Shown here in pieces: positions 44,061 to 52,235 of a DNA stretch of 64,000 nucleotides. The notes below the pieces were generated by a model. That model was not told the origin of the DNA. It made no database searches and saw nothing but the letters and a program-made list of their open reading frames with translations. Origin of the DNA: CAVOXO01 sp963700425 (GTDB taxonomy: Bacteria; Actinomycetota; Acidimicrobiia; Acidimicrobiales; Microtrichaceae); assembly GCA_963700425.1 (NCBI GenBank), contig CAVOXO010000002.1, forward strand, positions 310,001-374,000, read 5' to 3'. The translations under genes and the position numbers were made by a program. Numbering within the stretch: position 1 is the stretch's first letter; every line of letters starts with the position of its first letter.

Positions 44061-45181
44061 GCGACACCCCGGCACGCCGGGCCCACTGGACCGAGGCTCT
44101 CGTTCCCTTCGTCGTGGCCCGGCTCTGCGTGGCGGCCGGATATGCCGCGGCGCAGTCGGCCGCCTCCTACTCCGGCATCGACTCGATGTGGACCCACCTC
44201 CGAGAGGGGTTGGTCACCTGGGACGGGACCTTCTACCGGACCATCGCGGAGCACGGCTACTCGATGGGCACCACCGGTCTCGCCGAGGACAATCCGTTGC
44301 GGTTCTTTCCGCTCTACCCCCTCCTGGCGCGGGGGTTGTCGCTGTTCACGCTCGGCAGCGCGGCCATCGCGCTCGTGATCATCGCCAACGGTGCCGCCTT
44401 CCTGTGCCTCCTCGCGCTGCGACGGCTCGTCGCGGAGACCTTCGACGACGACGATCTGGCCCGTCGCTCGATGTGGTGGCTGGCGCTGTTCCCCGCCGGA
44501 GCGGTCATGGTGATGGCCTACGCCGAATCCCTCATGTTGCTCTTCACCCTCTGGGCCTTCATCTCGCTCCGGGAGAGCCGATGGCCACGCGCCGCACTCT
44601 TCGTCTTCGCCGCGGCCCTCACCCGTCCCGTCGGGGTCCTGCTCATGGTCCCCATGGCGATCGAGGTATGGGACCGTCGCTCGACGATCACCCAGGCGAA
44701 GGAACGGGTCGCGGCCATCGCCACGATCGCCGCGGCACCGCTCGGAACGGCGGTGTATCTCGGAGCGGTCGGCCGACGCTTCGGCGACGCCTGGCTTCCG
44801 GTCGACATACAGTCCGAGCTCCGTGGCGACATGGCGTTCCCGCTCATCCGCCTGTGGGACGCGGTGACGCTCACCCTCGGGGAGTCGCAGAAGGACGGGC
44901 CGAACCTGGCCTTCGCCCTCGTGCTCATCGCGGCCATCGTCATCATGGCCCGGTTCGTTCCGCGCTCGTGGACCGCCTACACCGCCGTCACGGTGATCGT
45001 CGCGCTGTCGTCGACCAACATCGACTCCATCGGCAGATACGGACTCGTGGCCTTCCCCGTGGCGGTCGCCTTCGCCCATCTGTTCGGCACGGAACGGAGA
45101 TCGACCCCCGCGCTGGCCGTCTCGGCCGGAGGGCTCGTGGCGGTGACGACGATCTCGTTGGTGGGCACCTACATCCCCTGA
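44057..45181 (+). CDS. PIG-V-like mannosyltransferase
   Basis: A 374-residue membrane protein overlapping the upstream gene by four bases. The loop VTWDGTFYRTIAEHGYSMG carries the WDGxxYxxIAxxGY motif of PIG-V-type mannosyltransferases, followed by RFFPLYPLLARGL. Around ten helices are predicted. In actinobacteria such proteins use polyprenyl-phosphate-mannose for lipoglycan or glycoprotein assembly. It completes a three- or four-gene glycan cluster. Confidence 0.85.
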   Translation: MSDTPARRAHWTEALVPFVVARLCVAAGYAAAQSAASYSGIDSMWTHLREGLVTWDGTFYRTIAEHGYSMGTTGLAEDNPLRFFPLYPLLARGLSLFTLGSAAIALVIIANGAAFLCLLALRRLVAETFDDDDLARRSMWWLALFPAGAVMVMAYAESLMLLFTLWAFISLRESRWPRAALFVFAAALTRPVGVLLMVPMAIEVWDRRSTITQAKERVAAIATIAAAPLGTAVYLGAVGRRFGDAWLPVDIQSELRGDMAFPLIRLWDAVTLTLGESQKDGPNLAFALVLIAAIVIMARFVPRSWTAYTAVTVIVALSSTNIDSIGRYGLVAFPVAVAFAHLFGTERRSTPALAVSAGGLVAVTTISLVGTYIP

Positions 45182-45222
45182 GGCGGGGACACGACCGATC
45201 GGCGATGCGCGTGGTCGATCCG

Positions 45223-45924
45223 TCAACCACCGAAGTAGCTCGCCGCCAACTGTTCGGGGTGCTCAGCCCAGTCACGGGCCGGCGCTTCGGCCACGATCCG
45301 GCCGCGACTCATCACATAGGCCCGATCGGCCACGCCGAGTGCCATCTGGACGTGCTGTTCCACGAGCACGACCGCGGTGCCGCTGTCGGTCGCGATGTCG
45401 CGGCAGCGGTCGAGAATCGACCGCACGACGATGGGCGCCAGACCGAGGCTGAGCTCATCGACCAGGAGCACCGACGGATGGAAGACCAGCGCCCGCGCCA
45501 CCGCGACCATCTGGGCCTCTCCGCCCGACAGTGTTCCCACCCGCTGGGTCAACTTCGCCTCGAGGGTCGGGAACCATCCGATCGTCTCGTCGATCGCGGC
45601 CGTGCCCCGTCGCCCCCCTGCCAGCCGGAGGTGCTCGGCCACGGTCAACGACGGAAACAACATCCTCGACTCGGGTACCAGCGACAGACCCCGTGACGGG
45701 AGACGGTACGACGGCGTCCCGTCGATGGACTCACCTGCCAGCAGCACCTCGCCCCCCGAACGGTTGACCAGGCCGGCGAGCGCGCCCAGGGTCGTCGACT
45801 TGCCCGCCCCGTTCGAACCGAGGAGGCAGACGACCTCGCCGGCGTCGACGTCGAGATCGACGCCCCGAACCACATCCGCGCCGCCGTACGAGGCCCGCAG
45901 ACCCCGCACCGACAACGCGCTCAC
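45223..45924 (-). CDS. ABC transporter ATPase, LivF type
   Basis: A 233-residue ATPase with Walker A GSNGAGKSTTLGALAG, signature TLSGGEAQMVAVARALVF, Walker B VLLVDELSLGLAP and H-loop VVLVEQHVQMALGVADRAYV. The VEQHVQMAL and SYFGG end are typical of LivF, the branched-chain amino acid type. Its GTG start overlaps the LivG-type gene stop. No permease or binding protein gene is adjacent, so the pair must serve permeases encoded elsewhere. Confidence 0.9.
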   Translation of the reverse strand: MSALSVRGLRASYGGADVVRGVDLDVDAGEVVCLLGSNGAGKSTTLGALAGLVNRSGGEVLLAGESIDGTPSYRLPSRGLSLVPESRMLFPSLTVAEHLRLAGGRRGTAAIDETIGWFPTLEAKLTQRVGTLSGGEAQMVAVARALVFHPSVLLVDELSLGLAPIVVRSILDRCRDIATDSGTAVVLVEQHVQMALGVADRAYVMSRGRIVAEAPARDWAEHPEQLAASYFGG

Positions 45925-46691
45925 GGAGTCACCGTCACGCCCAGATACGCCTTCATCACCGCCGGATCCGCGGCCACCTCCTGAGGGGTACCCGAGGCGA
46001 CGATCTCGCCGGCGTCCATCACGTACACCAGCGGACAGATGTCGAAGACGAGAGACACATCGTGTTCGACGAGCAGACCTCCGACCGACGAGCCGACGAC
46101 CAGGTCGCTCAACGTCTCGCCGAGATGAGCCGTCTCCGACGAATCCAGGCCCGCGGCGGGCTCGTCCAACAACAGCAGTCGTGGGGACGCGGCGATCGCA
46201 CGGGCGACTCCGACAAGGCTCCGCTGACCCCCGGTCAGCTCGCTCGGCGACGCGGCCTCCAGGCCGGCCAGTCCGACCCGGTCGAGAGCGAGCCGGGCCG
46301 CGTCCGCAGCCGATGCCCCCTCCCCGTCGGTCCCTCCCGGCCCGGCCGGCGAGCGGCTTCTCTCCGCGGCGACCCGGCAGTTGTCACCCACGGACAGATC
46401 GCCGAAGAGCCGGCCGTCCTGGAAGGTGCGAGCGACGCCGGCGCGGGCTCGGCGGTAGGGAGCGAGAGCCGACACGTCGATCCCGTCGACGACGACCGAC
46501 CCCGAGTGGTCGACGAAGCCGGCGATGGCGTCGATGACCGACGTCTTGCCCGCGCCGTTCGCACCGATGAGACCGACCAGCTCACCCGCGCCCACGACGA
46601 GGTCGACGGCGCGAACCGCCCGGTGCGCACCGTACGTGACGCCGATCCCGCGACACTCGAGCCGCGACCCACGTACCGAACGCGACGTCAT
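45921..46691 (-). CDS. ABC transporter ATPase, LivG type
   Basis: A 256-residue ATPase from ATG 46691. Walker A is GANGAGKTSVIDAIAG; the Q-loop region ARAGVARTFQDGRLFGDL is typical of LivG; the signature is SELTGGQRSLVGVARAIA, a deviation from LSGGQ; Walker B is RLLLLDEPAAGLD; the H-loop is GGLLVEHDVSLVFDIC. It precedes the LivF-type ATPase with a 4-base overlap and follows a small membrane protein by 16 bases. Substrates could be branched-chain amino acids, urea or other small amides. Confidence 0.9.
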   Translation of the reverse strand: MTSRSVRGSRLECRGIGVTYGAHRAVRAVDLVVGAGELVGLIGANGAGKTSVIDAIAGFVDHSGSVVVDGIDVSALAPYRRARAGVARTFQDGRLFGDLSVGDNCRVAAERSRSPAGPGGTDGEGASAADAARLALDRVGLAGLEAASPSELTGGQRSLVGVARAIAASPRLLLLDEPAAGLDSSETAHLGETLSDLVVGSSVGGLLVEHDVSLVFDICPLVYVMDAGEIVASGTPQEVAADPAVMKAYLGVTVTP

Positions 46692-46707
46692 CCCCGGCCC
46701 TTGCGCA

Positions 46708-46956
46708 TCAACCACCGACCAGGGACGCCAGGGCCCAGACCGACAGCAGGCCACCCAGCCCGATCCACCAGATCACTCGACCGAGGGGCGGCGGCTCGCG
46801 TCTCGGCGACTCCGGATCCCTGGGATCGAGCCTGGGCGGGCGGACGAGAACGGCCACGTTCGCCGCGACAAGTGCGGCGCCCAACGCCAGGATCAGCCAC
46901 GGGATGAGATCGTCGCCGAGAAACAGCACACCGTCACCGAGCAGATACCCCCGCAC
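46708..46956 (-). CDS. Small two-helix membrane protein
   Basis: An 82-residue protein from GTG 46956, with GAGAGGA upstream. It has one helix at IPWLILALGAALVAANVAVL, a charged Arg/Pro-rich cytosolic loop (RPPRLDPRDPESPRREPPPL) and a second helix IWWIGLGGLLSVWALASLVG. No family is recognised. It heads the leftward unit with the LivG/LivF-type ATPases, so it may be an accessory of that transporter, though that is only positional. Confidence 0.65.
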   Translation of the reverse strand: MRGYLLGDGVLFLGDDLIPWLILALGAALVAANVAVLVRPPRLDPRDPESPRREPPPLGRVIWWIGLGGLLSVWALASLVGG

Positions 46957-47196
46957 AGAATTCCTCTCAAGATCTGAGGACCGACCGCCGATAGTAGTTC
47001 TGTCAGCGGAATCGCCCCCGTTGACACCAGCAGGGCAAAGAGTGGGGGTCGCTGAACTTCTCCCTCCATACGCATCGCCTCCAGCGCTTTCCAGGTTGCT
47101 GGTGTCGCAGTGCCCCCCACTCCGCCCCGCCGTCTGCGAGCAGACCTGGCACCCACGGGTTCGCCAGGCGCGTTTCGCGCACGGGAGAATGTCGAC
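46957..47196. other. Divergent promoter region upstream of ecm
   Basis: About 240 bases between the small membrane protein and ecm. It contains no gene. There is a short CTCAAGATCTGAG near-palindrome around 46967 next to the leftward start. No B12 riboswitch features were recognised. Confidence 0.4.
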
Positions 47197-49191
47197 ATGA
47201 GCGACACCAGATCGACCCCGTCGGTGAACCGACCCGCTGATCGCCCGTGGATGATGCGGACCTACTCGGGTCACAGCACCGCCTCGGCGTCCAACGAGTT
47301 GTACCGCACCAATCTGTCGAAGGGTCAGACCGGGCTGTCGATCGCGTTCGACCTTCCGACCCAGACCGGATACGACCCCGATCACGTCATGGCCAGGGGC
47401 GAGGTCGGCAAGGTCGGAGTCCCCGTCGTCCACCTCGGCCACATGCGGACACTCCTCGACGGGATTCCCCAGGGCGAGATGAACACGTCGATGACCATCA
47501 ACGGCACGGCGGCCTGGTTGTTGGGCCTCTACATCGCCAACGCCGAGGACCACGGGGTCGCCACCACCGAGCTGAGGGGAACCACTCAGAACGACATCGT
47601 CAAGGAGTACCTGAGCCGGGGCACGTACATCTTCCCGCCGGGCCCGTCGCGCCGCCTGATCGTCGACATGTTCGCCTACTGCAACCGCCACGTGCCGTCG
47701 TGGAATCCCATGAACGTCTGCTCGTATCACCTCCAGGAGGCCGGCGCGACCCCGACCCAGGAGATCGCGTACAGCCTGGCCTGCGCCATCGGAGTGCTCG
47801 ACGCCGTCCGGGATTCGGGCCAGGTGGCCGACGACCGGATGAGCGATGTCGTGGCCTCGGTGTCGTTCTTCGTCAACGCCGGCATCCGCTTCGTCGAGGA
47901 GACCGCGAAGATGCGGGCCTTCACCGCGATGTGGGACCGGCTGACCGAGGAGCGGTACGCGGTCACCGACCCGAAGGCCCGCCGATTCCGCTACGGCGTT
48001 CAGGTGAACTCGCTCGGGCTCACCGAGGGCCAGCCGGAGAACAACGTTCAACGCATCGTGTTGGAGGCCCTCGGGGTGACCCTGTCGAAGTCGGCCCGCG
48101 CCCGATCGATCCAGCTCCCGGCGTGGAACGAGGCGCTCGGCCTGCCGCGACCATGGGACCAGCAGTGGTCGCTGAGAATGCAGCAGGTTCTCGCCTTCGA
48201 GACCGATCTACTGGAGTACGACGACATCTTCGACGGTTCGCACGTGATGGAGGCGAAGACCGACGAGCTGATCGACAGTGCCGGGGCCGAACTCGACGAG
48301 ATCCTCGCCCTGGGCGGCGCGTTCGAGGCGATCGATGAGATGAAGGGCCGCCTGGTCCGCAGCCACACCGAACGGATGCGCCGAATCGAGGCGGGAACCC
48401 AGACCGTCATCGGTCTGAACGCGTTCACCGAGACTGCTCCGTCTCCGCTCGAGGGCGACGACAACATCTTGCGGGTGGACCCCGCGGTCCAGGATCAGAT
48501 GATCGCCGATGTCGAGGAGTGGCGCGCCGCGCGGGACTCCGCCCGGGTCGAACGCGCCCTCGACGATCTCGTGGCGGTGGCCCGCACCGACGAGAACCTC
48601 ATGGCAGCCACCATCGAGCTGGCCCGGGCCGGGGGGACGACCGGCGAGTGGGCCGGTGCACTCAGGGACGTCTTCGGGGAGTACCGGGCACCGACCGGCG
48701 TGACCGCCGCGGCCGGCGTGACCGCCGGGTCGGAGGGACTCGCCGAGATCTCCGAGTCGATGCGACACCGCGAGGGCGGACCGATCCGCCTCCTCGTGGC
48801 CAAGCCCGGACTCGACGGCCACTCCAACGGTGCCGAGCAGATCGCCGTCGCGGCCCGCGACGCCGGTATGGAGGTGATCTACCAGGGCATCCGCCTCACT
48901 CCCCAGCAGATCGCCGCCGCAGCCCGCGACGAGGACGTCGACGTGATCGGGCTCTCCATCCTCTCGGGAAGCCATCTCGAACTCGTTCCGGAGGTGGTGC
49001 GTCTCGTCCGCGCGGAGGGGCTCACCTGCCCCGTCGTCGTCGGAGGCATCATTCCCGAGGACGACCGTTCACGACTCAGTCGGAGCGGGGTCGCCGCGGT
49101 CTACACCCCGAAGGACTTCGAGCTGTCGACGATCATGGCCGACATGGTCCGGCTGGTGGATGGCGATGACACGGCTCCGCCGCCGAATTAA
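47197..49191 (+). CDS. ecm: Ethylmalonyl-CoA mutase (MeaA-type, B12-dependent)
   Basis: A 664-residue protein in which the catalytic barrel and the cobalamin domain are joined, the MeaA/Ecm layout. The barrel has RPWMMRTYSGHSTASASNEL, GLSIAFDLPTQTGYDPDHV and GEMNTSMTINGTAAWLLGLY; the B12 domain has LLVAKPGLDGHSNGAEQIAV with the DxHxxG-type lower-ligand motif (LDGHSNG) and VVVGGIIPEDD. Ecm converts ethylmalonyl-CoA to methylsuccinyl-CoA in the ethylmalonyl-CoA pathway for acetyl-CoA assimilation; a different acyl-CoA mutase activity is possible. Crotonyl-CoA carboxylase/reductase (ccr) is not in the window. There are no frameshifts over nearly 2 kb. Confidence 0.88.
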   Translation: MSDTRSTPSVNRPADRPWMMRTYSGHSTASASNELYRTNLSKGQTGLSIAFDLPTQTGYDPDHVMARGEVGKVGVPVVHLGHMRTLLDGIPQGEMNTSMTINGTAAWLLGLYIANAEDHGVATTELRGTTQNDIVKEYLSRGTYIFPPGPSRRLIVDMFAYCNRHVPSWNPMNVCSYHLQEAGATPTQEIAYSLACAIGVLDAVRDSGQVADDRMSDVVASVSFFVNAGIRFVEETAKMRAFTAMWDRLTEERYAVTDPKARRFRYGVQVNSLGLTEGQPENNVQRIVLEALGVTLSKSARARSIQLPAWNEALGLPRPWDQQWSLRMQQVLAFETDLLEYDDIFDGSHVMEAKTDELIDSAGAELDEILALGGAFEAIDEMKGRLVRSHTERMRRIEAGTQTVIGLNAFTETAPSPLEGDDNILRVDPAVQDQMIADVEEWRAARDSARVERALDDLVAVARTDENLMAATIELARAGGTTGEWAGALRDVFGEYRAPTGVTAAAGVTAGSEGLAEISESMRHREGGPIRLLVAKPGLDGHSNGAEQIAVAARDAGMEVIYQGIRLTPQQIAAAARDEDVDVIGLSILSGSHLELVPEVVRLVRAEGLTCPVVVGGIIPEDDRSRLSRSGVAAVYTPKDFELSTIMADMVRLVDGDDTAPPPN

Positions 49192-49264
49192 TGCTTGACT
49201 CGCGTGTCGATGTGCCGAAAGAAAAGGGTGAAGCGAATCGCACGCGCGGTATGACGGAGCACAG

Positions 49265-50110
49265 GTGAACGACAGGTTTGCACTCGGACGGGTCCTCGGC
49301 GCAGCGGCGTTGGTGGCGGGAATAGCGGCGTTCGCCGCGTCCTCGCCCATCCTCGGGCTGGTGGCGGGCATCGTCGCCGTCGTCGCCGTCGTGATCGCCA
49401 CGGCCGGGAACCCCGAGGCGGGCACGGACGGTGTCGGCAGCCAGTCACCCCCGATCGACGAGCTGAACGCCCGACTCGCCGCCATGGAGCGCACCCTCGA
49501 GGAGGAGCGTCGTCACCACGACACCACCCGACAGAATCTCGCGGAGTACCTGGCCGCAGCGCCCCCGGCCGGCTCGTTCGACCGGAAGCTGTTCGATCAG
49601 ATGCTCGACAGTGACGGCATCGCCGCCATCGACCCCTCCGACATCCGGCTCCTCGCCGATCCCGAGACGAACCTGTTCTCCGAGGCGTACTTCCGGGTCT
49701 CTCTGGATGCTCGCATCGCGTCCGCCCGACGTCACCTCCGCCCGGTCGCCATCGCGTTGGTGGCGGTCGTCGACGGGGATGCAACCGGAGCGAACGGATC
49801 CGCCCAGCCGGCTCACGTCACCGCCGCGATCCGCCAGACCCTGCGCGACGCCGACACGGCCTGCCGCCTGTCCGACGGCTCGTACGCGCTGATCCTCGAG
49901 GACACGCCCGAGAACGGAGCCGTGTGGACCGTCGAACGTATCCGGCGCAACCTCAACACCCATCACGGAGCCCACACGATGTGGGCAGGCGTCGCGTGCT
50001 ACCCCGCCCACGCCTTCAGCACCGACGAGCTCCTCGAACAGGCATCGATGGCTCTCACGTCGGCTCGGGAGTGGAAGCAGGACCGGATCGAGATCGCCAC
50101 CGCCGAGTGA
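49265..50110 (+). CDS. Membrane protein with degenerate GGDEF-like domain
   Basis: A 281-residue protein from GTG 49265. Two N-terminal helices (AALVAGIAAFAASSPILGLV and a second), a coiled coil (RLAAMERTLEEERRHHDTTR) and a C-terminal domain from about residue 130. That domain has DPETNLFSEAYFRVSLDARI like the start of a GGDEF domain, but the active-site loop reads RLSDGSYALILEDT rather than RxGGDEF. It should not make c-di-GMP and may instead bind a nucleotide or act as a scaffold. It follows ecm by about 70 bases. Confidence 0.7.
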   Translation: MNDRFALGRVLGAAALVAGIAAFAASSPILGLVAGIVAVVAVVIATAGNPEAGTDGVGSQSPPIDELNARLAAMERTLEEERRHHDTTRQNLAEYLAAAPPAGSFDRKLFDQMLDSDGIAAIDPSDIRLLADPETNLFSEAYFRVSLDARIASARRHLRPVAIALVAVVDGDATGANGSAQPAHVTAAIRQTLRDADTACRLSDGSYALILEDTPENGAVWTVERIRRNLNTHHGAHTMWAGVACYPAHAFSTDELLEQASMALTSAREWKQDRIEIATAE

Positions 50111-50125
50111 CGACCCCGCCGGCGG

Positions 50126-51160
50126 TCATCGGTCGGTTCGGATCAGGAAGCAGCGATCGGTGATCTTTCCCAGCGCGTATCGCTCATAGGACCCTTCGTA
50201 CATTCCTCGAGTGAGCTCCGACCACTTCATCGCGTCCGGAGCGCCGATCCGCCGGTGGATCTGCAGAATCCCCCCGTCGAACACCCGGTATTCGGCCCAG
50301 CTCCCGGGGAAGTCCTTCACACAGGCGACCTCGACGAACGGAACCTCTCCGGTGGCCGGGAGGTTGACGCGTCGGTTGCGATGGGTGTGACCGCAGAAAT
50401 ACCCCACCAGGCGCGGGCGGCGGGCGAAGACGTCGACGAGCGCCTCGGTGTCGCCGGGGACCAGTCCGAAGAACGTGTCACTCCGCGGATCCACGCCGTC
50501 CACCCAGACGTGGTGGTGACCGAACACCATCACGGGTCGGTCGGCCCGCGCACCCAGTTCGTCGAGCCACTCGATCTGATCCGCGGACAGTGAACCGTTC
50601 GCCCTGCCGAGGCGAGAGGTGTCGAGCAGGGCGATGACCACGCCGTCGAGCGTTCGCTCCTGGGTGGGCCATGCCGCGTAGGTTCCCCCGTGATAGGAGT
50701 CGTGATTGCCTCGGACGTGGAGGAGCCGGTCGCCGAACGCCCCTTCGTAGTGTTCGAGAAAGCGCTGGTACTCGTCCTGATGTCCCCGCGAGGTGAGGTC
50801 TCCCTTCACGACCACGGCTGCGGGATCGAGACGACCGATCTCGGCCACCGCCCCACCGTTCATGATCTCGGGGTAGGGCCCTCCGGCGTCCACGACGGAG
50901 AACGTGGGGCCCATGTCGGTCCCCTCGATGACCCCGCACATCTGCTCGCCGAAGTGCACGTCGTTGGTGGTGGCGATCGTCGTCAGCAGTTCGCCCGGTC
51001 GTGGGAGAGTGCGGGCCGTCACGCCGTCGAAGGCGTAGGCACGGTCGGGTTCGAGACCGTCGTGACGCCGAACCCGGGTGCCGATGGTGACCGTGACGTC
51101 GTCGTCGGACACCGACGCGATCTCCGCGGCGTCACGAGTGGACGGAGGCGGGGACCTCAC
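50126..51160 (-). CDS. Calcineurin-like metallophosphoesterase
   Basis: A 344-residue protein from GTG 51160, chosen over a later GTG at 51112 because GAGGAG precedes it. All metallophosphoesterase motifs are present: TTNDVHFGEQM, VVKGDLTSRG, LHVRGNHDSY, VMVFGHHHVW and GYFCGHTHRNRR. The order and spacing match 3',5'-cyclic-nucleotide or phospholipid phosphodiesterases of the Icc/GpdQ type. There is no signal peptide, so it is cytosolic. It is the last gene of a leftward unit with the redoxin upstream (34-base gap). Confidence 0.9.
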   Translation of the reverse strand: MRSPPPSTRDAAEIASVSDDDVTVTIGTRVRRHDGLEPDRAYAFDGVTARTLPRPGELLTTIATTNDVHFGEQMCGVIEGTDMGPTFSVVDAGGPYPEIMNGGAVAEIGRLDPAAVVVKGDLTSRGHQDEYQRFLEHYEGAFGDRLLHVRGNHDSYHGGTYAAWPTQERTLDGVVIALLDTSRLGRANGSLSADQIEWLDELGARADRPVMVFGHHHVWVDGVDPRSDTFFGLVPGDTEALVDVFARRPRLVGYFCGHTHRNRRVNLPATGEVPFVEVACVKDFPGSWAEYRVFDGGILQIHRRIGAPDAMKWSELTRGMYEGSYERYALGKITDRCFLIRTDR

Positions 51161-51194
51161 CGGCGTTCGCTCCTCACTGCGGACCCCGCACGGC

Positions 51195-52226
51195 TCAGGA
51201 GCCGCCCCTCGAGATCCCGTGATAGGGGGAACCCGCGGACATCCAGCGCTCGTAGAGCTCGAAGAACTCCGTGCCGAACGGGTCGGCTCCTCGCAGCGGC
51301 ATCGCCGCCCGGGCGATCGTGAAGTCCAGCGGAGCGAGTGCGACCGCCGCGTCGAGGTGCTCCCGCGCTCCCGCGTCATCGCCGTTGTGGCGCAGATGAT
51401 GGGCGATCCGGAAGTGCAGTCGCGCGTCGATCTCGGACGGGTCGAGATCGACGGTGGTGCCGGGTGGTCCGTCGTCGGGCACGGTTCCGTCGTGGACCCA
51501 CGCCCGGACGGCGGAGAGGTGGGGACCGCTGTGGATCCCGGAGAATTCGGCGAAGGTGTCCGTCCCGAATTCGGCGGAGTTCGCCCGCACGATTCGGTCG
51601 TCCTCGTCGATCCACATGACGGTCGGGACGTTGGAGATCGCCAACAGCTCGGTGGCGAGATGTTGTGGGTCGATCAACACCGGCAGGGTGATGCCGTCGG
51701 TGAAGGGACGAACCGCCTCGGGCTGATCGTCGAGCGCCAGGGCGATGACGGTCAGCCCCTCGTCGGTCAGCTCGTCGTGCAGGGCCTGCCACCCGGGCAG
51801 GTCATAGGCACAGCCTCACCAGCTGGCGAAGGCGACCAGCAGTTTCTTGCGACGGGCGAACTCGGCGATGCGCCGTTCGTTCCCGTCGAGGTCGGCGAAC
51901 GACATGTCGGGCAAGACGCCGTCGGAGAGTGCAGCGGCCCTCACGCCGCCGTCGACCGAGATCGCCGCGATGCGACGACGTGTGTCGACCACGACGTTCC
52001 TGCCGATCGCAGAGGCTGCCGCGACGATGTCGACCCCGGTGTCGGTGCGCATCGGATCGTCCGGATGCACCGGGACACAGACGTCGTCCCGGCAGAGACC
52101 CTGATCGGTGAGGTGCCATCCGATGGTTCGATCGAGGACAGGGGCGCCGACCACCACGGCCTCCCCGACGACGACCGCGTCCACGTCGATCACCGAGTCG
52201 GCGGTGAGGACCGTGAACGTCGGCAT
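51195..52226 (-). CDS. Thioredoxin-fold redoxin with in-frame TGA, probable selenoprotein
   Basis: The frame runs 343 residues from ATG 52226 to the stop at 51195 with a single TGA at 51818-51816, residue 137. Around it the protein reads KKLLVAFASW-TGA-GCAYDLPGWQALHDEL, in which the TGA takes the place of the first cysteine of a redoxin/TlpA-type W-C-G-C motif. The downstream part completes the fold: EGLTVIALALDD, the cis-Pro segment ISNVPTVMWIDEDDRIVRAN, then a helical C-terminus. The N-terminal 110 residues are a beta-rich extra domain. A hairpin suited to a bacterial SECIS begins 14 bases after the TGA. No base gain or loss is needed, unlike the frameshifts elsewhere. The alternative is a nonsense mutation or base-call error. 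Confidence 0.75.
51785..51801 (-). promoter_or_regulatory. SECIS-like hairpin
   Basis: On the coding (minus) strand CCTGCC pairs perfectly with GGCAGG across a CGGGT loop. The apical loop begins 20 bases after the TGA and has G as its second base, within the published limits for bacterial selenocysteine insertion elements (loop 16-37 bases from UGA, G among its first two bases). Confidence 0.6.
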
Positions 52227-52235
52227 CGTCGGAAG

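Noticed and set aside
46957..48051. Long minus-strand ORF antisense to the ecm start
   Set aside because: Only its last 82 codons (small membrane protein) have a ribosome binding site and protein-like features; the rest mirrors ecm.
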